Below, piece after piece: positions 22,958 to 25,044 of a stretch of 25,044 nucleotides of DNA. The DNA is taken from the NCBI GenBank assembly GCA_900541905.1, contig UQLQ01000024.1:1-25044 (forward strand), given 5' to 3'. Positions within the stretch are counted from its first letter, which is position 1. Every line of letters starts with the position of its first letter. The notes below the pieces were generated by a model. That model had not been told where the DNA came from, did no database searches, and was given only the letters and a program-made list of their open reading frames with translations. Both the position numbers and the translations under genes were made by a program. The stretch comes from an uncultured Oscillospiraceae bacterium (lineage in GTDB: Bacteria > Bacillota > Clostridia > Oscillospirales > Acutalibacteraceae).

Positions 22958-23530
22958 TTGAGTACTCTTACCTTTGGTTATGCAATGTGCGGTTCGTTCT
23001 GTACATTTAAGCAGTCTTTAGAGCAGATGAAAAAAATTGTGGCTGACGGATATCAAGTAGTGCCGATTATGTCGCCAATATCATATACAACGGATACTCG
23101 TTTTGGTAAAGCAAAAGATTTTATTGAAGAAATAGAATCGACGTGTGGAAGAAAAATCATACACTCAATTGTAGATGCCGAGCCAATTGGACCTAAAAAA
23201 ATGGTAGATGTTATGATTGTTTGTCCTTGTACGGGCAATACACTGGCAAAACTTGCAAATTCTATTACAGATACTGCTGTCACTATGGCAGTGAAATCAC
23301 ATTTGCGTAATAGCGGACCTGTGGTACTGGCACTTGCAACAAATGATGCACTATCCGGTTCTGCCAAGAATATTGGTAAGCTAATGAATTATAAAAATAT
23401 TTATTTTGTCCCAATGAAGCAAGACGATCCGGAAAAGAAACCAACTTCTGTAATTTCTGATTTTAATTATGTCCTTCCGGCAGCAATCGCTTCTTTGGAA
23501 GGAAAACAACTGCAACCCACATTTTTGTAA
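22958..23530 (+). CDS. dpaB: dipicolinate synthase subunit B
   Basis: The flavoprotein-fold partner of DpaA. The 190-residue product starts LTFGYAMCGSFCTFKQS, carries VDVMIVCPCTGNTLAKLANSITDTAVTMA and ends with LPAAIASLEGKQLQP, as in the family. The start is a TTG at 22958 after an unusually rich ribosome binding region (GGAGGAGTGAGGT). It is translated together with dpaA. In Bacillus asd and dapG follow; here the next genes are phage-derived, so precursor supply is encoded elsewhere. Confidence 0.95.
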   Translation: MSTLTFGYAMCGSFCTFKQSLEQMKKIVADGYQVVPIMSPISYTTDTRFGKAKDFIEEIESTCGRKIIHSIVDAEPIGPKKMVDVMIVCPCTGNTLAKLANSITDTAVTMAVKSHLRNSGPVVLALATNDALSGSAKNIGKLMNYKNIYFVPMKQDDPEKKPTSVISDFNYVLPAAIASLEGKQLQPTFL

Positions 23531-23573
23531 AAGAGTTATTGTAACCGTATCATATAACAATCATCTTAGAAGC

Positions 23574-23594
23574 GGCAGCTATGATATAGCTGCC
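23574..23594 (+). other. perfect hairpin downstream of dpaB
   Basis: GGCAGCTAT (23574-23582) and ATAGCTGCC (23586-23594) form a nine-base stem with a GAT loop. No T-run follows on either strand, so it may protect the dpaB mRNA 3' end rather than terminate it. Confidence 0.5.
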
Positions 23595-23663
23595 CTACAT
23601 AAAAATAAGACAATCTGTATAAAAAAGAAATAAAATTAAAATACAGAATTCTGAATATTTATA

Positions 23664-23692
23664 TTGACATCTATCTATTATCATGTTAAGAT
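23664..23692 (+). promoter_or_regulatory. promoter candidate of a short transcript
   Basis: A perfect TTGACA (23664-23669), 17 bases, and TAAGAT (23687-23692, four of six). Transcription would begin near 23699. Confidence 0.6.
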
Positions 23693-23698
23693 AATTTA

Positions 23699-23792
23699 CA
23701 TAGTTAACTAAGAATAGGGCCTAAATATTTCAATTATTCATTGGATTGACAGAATAAGTAACAAATACTTATTCATAGCAATCCTTTTTTTA
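23699..23792 (+). ncRNA. candidate small RNA or leader, about 90 bases
   Basis: From the promoter at 23664-23692 a transcript of about 90 bases would end at the strong hairpin at 23743-23791. No reading frame of any length fits. It could be an independent small RNA, or a leader whose terminator controls readthrough into the regulator at 23849. Confidence 0.4.
23743..23791 (+). terminator. two-part terminator hairpin
   Basis: GGATTG (23743-23748) pairs with CAATCC (23779-23784), and GAATAAGTA (23752-23760) with TACTTATTC (23766-23774), separated by a small internal loop, followed by seven T. Confidence 0.85.
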
Positions 23793-23848
23793 AAAGTTGG
23801 TATTACAGAATTCTGTTGTGTTTTTTAATATGCTTTTTGGAGGTTTGT

Positions 23849-24244
23849 ATGTCAAATAAAAGAGATTTAAAATTAGAAAAATTCGGAATTTCATTGAGCA
23901 GATATAGAGAATTATATTATTTTTGTCAGCAATATCATGAAAAAAAAGAGGCATTGCAGCGCTGTTATAGTGTAAAATCAGGACCTATATCAAATATGAC
24001 AGGAGATACATATGTGTTAACGAATTCCGCAGAACAGCAAATGGACAAAACAAATAAATTGTCCAGAGATATAGATTTAATAGAACAAACAGCACAAGAA
24101 GCGGTTGGTGGATTGTATCCTTATATTTTAAAAAATGTGACGGAAGATATTACGTATGAACATATGGGAGTACCTTGTGGAAGACGTCAGTTTTATTTTA
24201 TGAGAAGAAAATTTTTCTGTTTACTAGACCGCAAAAAGGAATAA
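23849..24244 (+). CDS. phage-type regulator-like protein (ArpU/sigma-region-4-like)
   Basis: The 131-residue product resembles small proteins of clostridial prophages that stand before the packaging or tail genes: a long helical N-terminal part (KLEKFGISLSRYRELYYFC, KEALQRCYS) and a C-terminal segment ITYEHMGVPCGRRQFYFMRR that aligns with the DNA-recognition end of ArpU/late-gene regulator types. A role in switching on the following structural genes is inferred. GGAGG lies five bases before the ATG at 23849. It follows a direct repeat and the short transcription unit and is the first gene of the phage-derived region. Confidence 0.7.
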   Translation: MSNKRDLKLEKFGISLSRYRELYYFCQQYHEKKEALQRCYSVKSGPISNMTGDTYVLTNSAEQQMDKTNKLSRDIDLIEQTAQEAVGGLYPYILKNVTEDITYEHMGVPCGRRQFYFMRRKFFCLLDRKKE

Positions 24245-24537
24245 TTGCAAGCATTTGTTTTGTTATTAGACCTACTATGGAACACCATTAAAATTTGTGT
24301 ATAAAAGGGTCACACAAAGGACGTACTTTCACTGTAAGATATAAGTACGGATAGAACGTTTGTTCTTTTCGTTGTATTATCCTATCATATGTACCATCTT
24401 TGCAAAAAGAAATACATCTTTTGTAAATAGAATTTGAGTTGCAAGAGGTATATATTGTTTTTATCTCTGACGGAACTATTGTTCGTATCAAAGATAATTG
24501 GTATAGGGGTAAATAAAAACAGGAGGATAGTTTAATT
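24245..24537. other. gap between regulator and tail-like genes
   Basis: No confident gene. CGTACTT and AAGTACG near 24323-24354 can form a seven-base stem. A frame without a normal start (about 24433-24516) ends VFISDGTIVRIKDNWYRGK; it may be a remnant. In a complete prophage this is where terminase, portal and capsid genes would lie. Confidence 0.4.
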
Positions 24538-24804
24538 ATGCCGGTTAAAATGATTGGATTGGCTGAATTGGAAATGGACATGGCGGAAATCGTAAATCGG
24601 GCTTTGACTGATTGTCAAACTTTAACTGATGATATTTGCACTGTGATTCAAAAAGAAATTGAACGAAAAACCAATTCAAATAGTTATTCTGATTCTCAAA
24701 CAATTACAGTGCCTGATGATTCTATGCTGCCGCGGCTTGAGGCACTGGCCATTTTAGAGGCAGAAAAATTTGCAGATGCATTAACAAAGGAGCTGGATGG
24801 ATAA
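24538..24804 (+). CDS. short HK97-gp10-like tail-component protein
   Basis: The 88-residue product starts MPVKMIGLAELEMDMAEIV, which has the V-K-x-x-G-L-x-E-L opening of HK97-gp10-like tail-completion proteins, followed by helices and an acidic C-terminal half (MLPRLEALAILEAEKFADAL). Full family members are about 130-160 residues, so this one lacks the middle, either by shortening or because it belongs to a small variant. AGGAGG precedes the ATG by about ten bases. The next gene begins at the base after its stop, a typical phage tail arrangement (gp10-like, then tail terminator). Confidence 0.6.
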   Translation: MPVKMIGLAELEMDMAEIVNRALTDCQTLTDDICTVIQKEIERKTNSNSYSDSQTITVPDDSMLPRLEALAILEAEKFADALTKELDG

Positions 24805-25044
24805 ATGCTATCTTATCAGCAAATTTCATCTGAAATCTCGCGGCTGTTGGCACAAGCATATCCTGATTACGGTGTATACGCAAATGCACTGCCGCAGGAC
24901 GCCCAATATCCTTGTTTTTTGATTCAATCCATTGCGACAGATATACAAGATGCATCTTGTTTTTTGGTTTCCATTACAGAATATATTACGCTATCTTGTA
25001 TCATTTCGGATGATACTTTAAACGGTATGGAACAATTAACAAAC
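24805..25044 (+). CDS. tail-terminator-like protein, N-terminal part (DUF6838-like)
   Basis: The first 80 residues of a gene cut by the window end. It starts MLSYQQISSEISRLLAQAYP, continues with PDYGVYANALPQDAQYPCFL and then strands around ITEYITLSCII; this order (helix, Y-x-V-Y, D/N-x-x-YPCFLI) is that of the DUF6838/XkdJ-type tail-terminator proteins that sit just before the tail sheath gene in PBSX-like elements. AAAGGAG lies upstream, and its ATG directly follows the previous stop. The family match is by eye; the C-terminus is unseen. Confidence 0.6.
   Translation, partial: MLSYQQISSEISRLLAQAYPDYGVYANALPQDAQYPCFLIQSIATDIQDASCFLVSITEYITLSCIISDDTLNGMEQLTN

Larger units (their letters stand above)
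23642..23815. repeat. two copies of TACAGAATTCTG
   Basis: The 12-base sequence TACAGAATTCTG occurs at 23642-23653 and 23804-23815 in the same orientation, 150 bases apart. Its core is itself palindromic (ACAGAATTCTGT in the second copy), as in repressor operators. The first copy is 10 bases before the -35 at 23664, the second just before the regulator gene. Confidence 0.7.

Noticed and set aside
24288..24581. 97-residue minus-strand frame
   Set aside because: It overlaps the start of the tail-like gene, has no ribosome binding site and no recognisable sequence.

Overview
The window looks like chromosomal DNA of a low-GC, endospore-forming anaerobic Firmicute of the Clostridia. It carries SpoIIGA, sigma-E, sigma-G, both dipicolinate synthase subunits, small CotF-like coat proteins and a YlmC/YmxH protein, together with AT-rich spacers, strong GGAGG ribosome binding sites and frequent TTG/GTG starts. 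I cannot name a genus. I see no rRNA, tRNA, CRISPR array or insertion sequence.

Layout. (1) 12-3565, plus strand: 4-alpha-glucanotransferase, a fused NAD(P)H-hydrate epimerase/dehydratase and a small lipoprotein, closely packed as a likely operon, with a long hairpin beyond it. (2) 3566-6285: about 700 bases without a gene, a sortase-type surface protein, then a second gap. (3) 6286-7167: a MazF toxin with intact catalytic residues but no MazE beside it, then two small coat-like genes. (4) 7300-8933: spoIIGA-sigE, overlapping by one base, behind a palindromic promoter with an unusually long spacer. (5) 9024-13765, minus strand: cardiolipin synthase, a 57-residue DUF6440-like gene, cca, an OsmC-like gene and sigG. 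(6) 13910-16166, plus: a small unknown protein, then ApbE, a NusG_II protein and a Gx-type membrane protein, a likely flavin/quinone redox module. (7) 16229-19798: pentapeptide-repeat protein, pyrophosphatase (minus), ylmC/ymxH, rpsB and tsf, with a structured rpsB leader and a hairpin between rpsB and tsf. (8) 19871-20227: no protein gene, but a promoter, a GAAA-capped hairpin and a terminator suggest a small RNA. (9) 20228-23530: murC (minus) divergent from dpaA-dpaB, with a textbook sigma-K promoter before dpaA. (10) 23642 to the end: the edge of a phage-derived locus, with a promoter-terminator unit between 12-base repeats, a phage-type regulator, a shortened HK97-gp10-like protein and the start of a tail-terminator-like protein.

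Sporulation is the main theme. SpoIIGA processes pro-sigma-E in the mother cell, sigma-G acts in the forespore, and sigma-K probably drives dpaAB to make spore dipicolinate. In most relatives sigE, sigG and ylmC lie side by side; here they are spread over 9 kb and two strands. The strongest leads for something new are the phage-tail-like locus running off the right edge, the repeat-bounded small transcription unit before it, the candidate RNA gene between tsf and murC, and the orphan mazF where alr-mazE would be expected.
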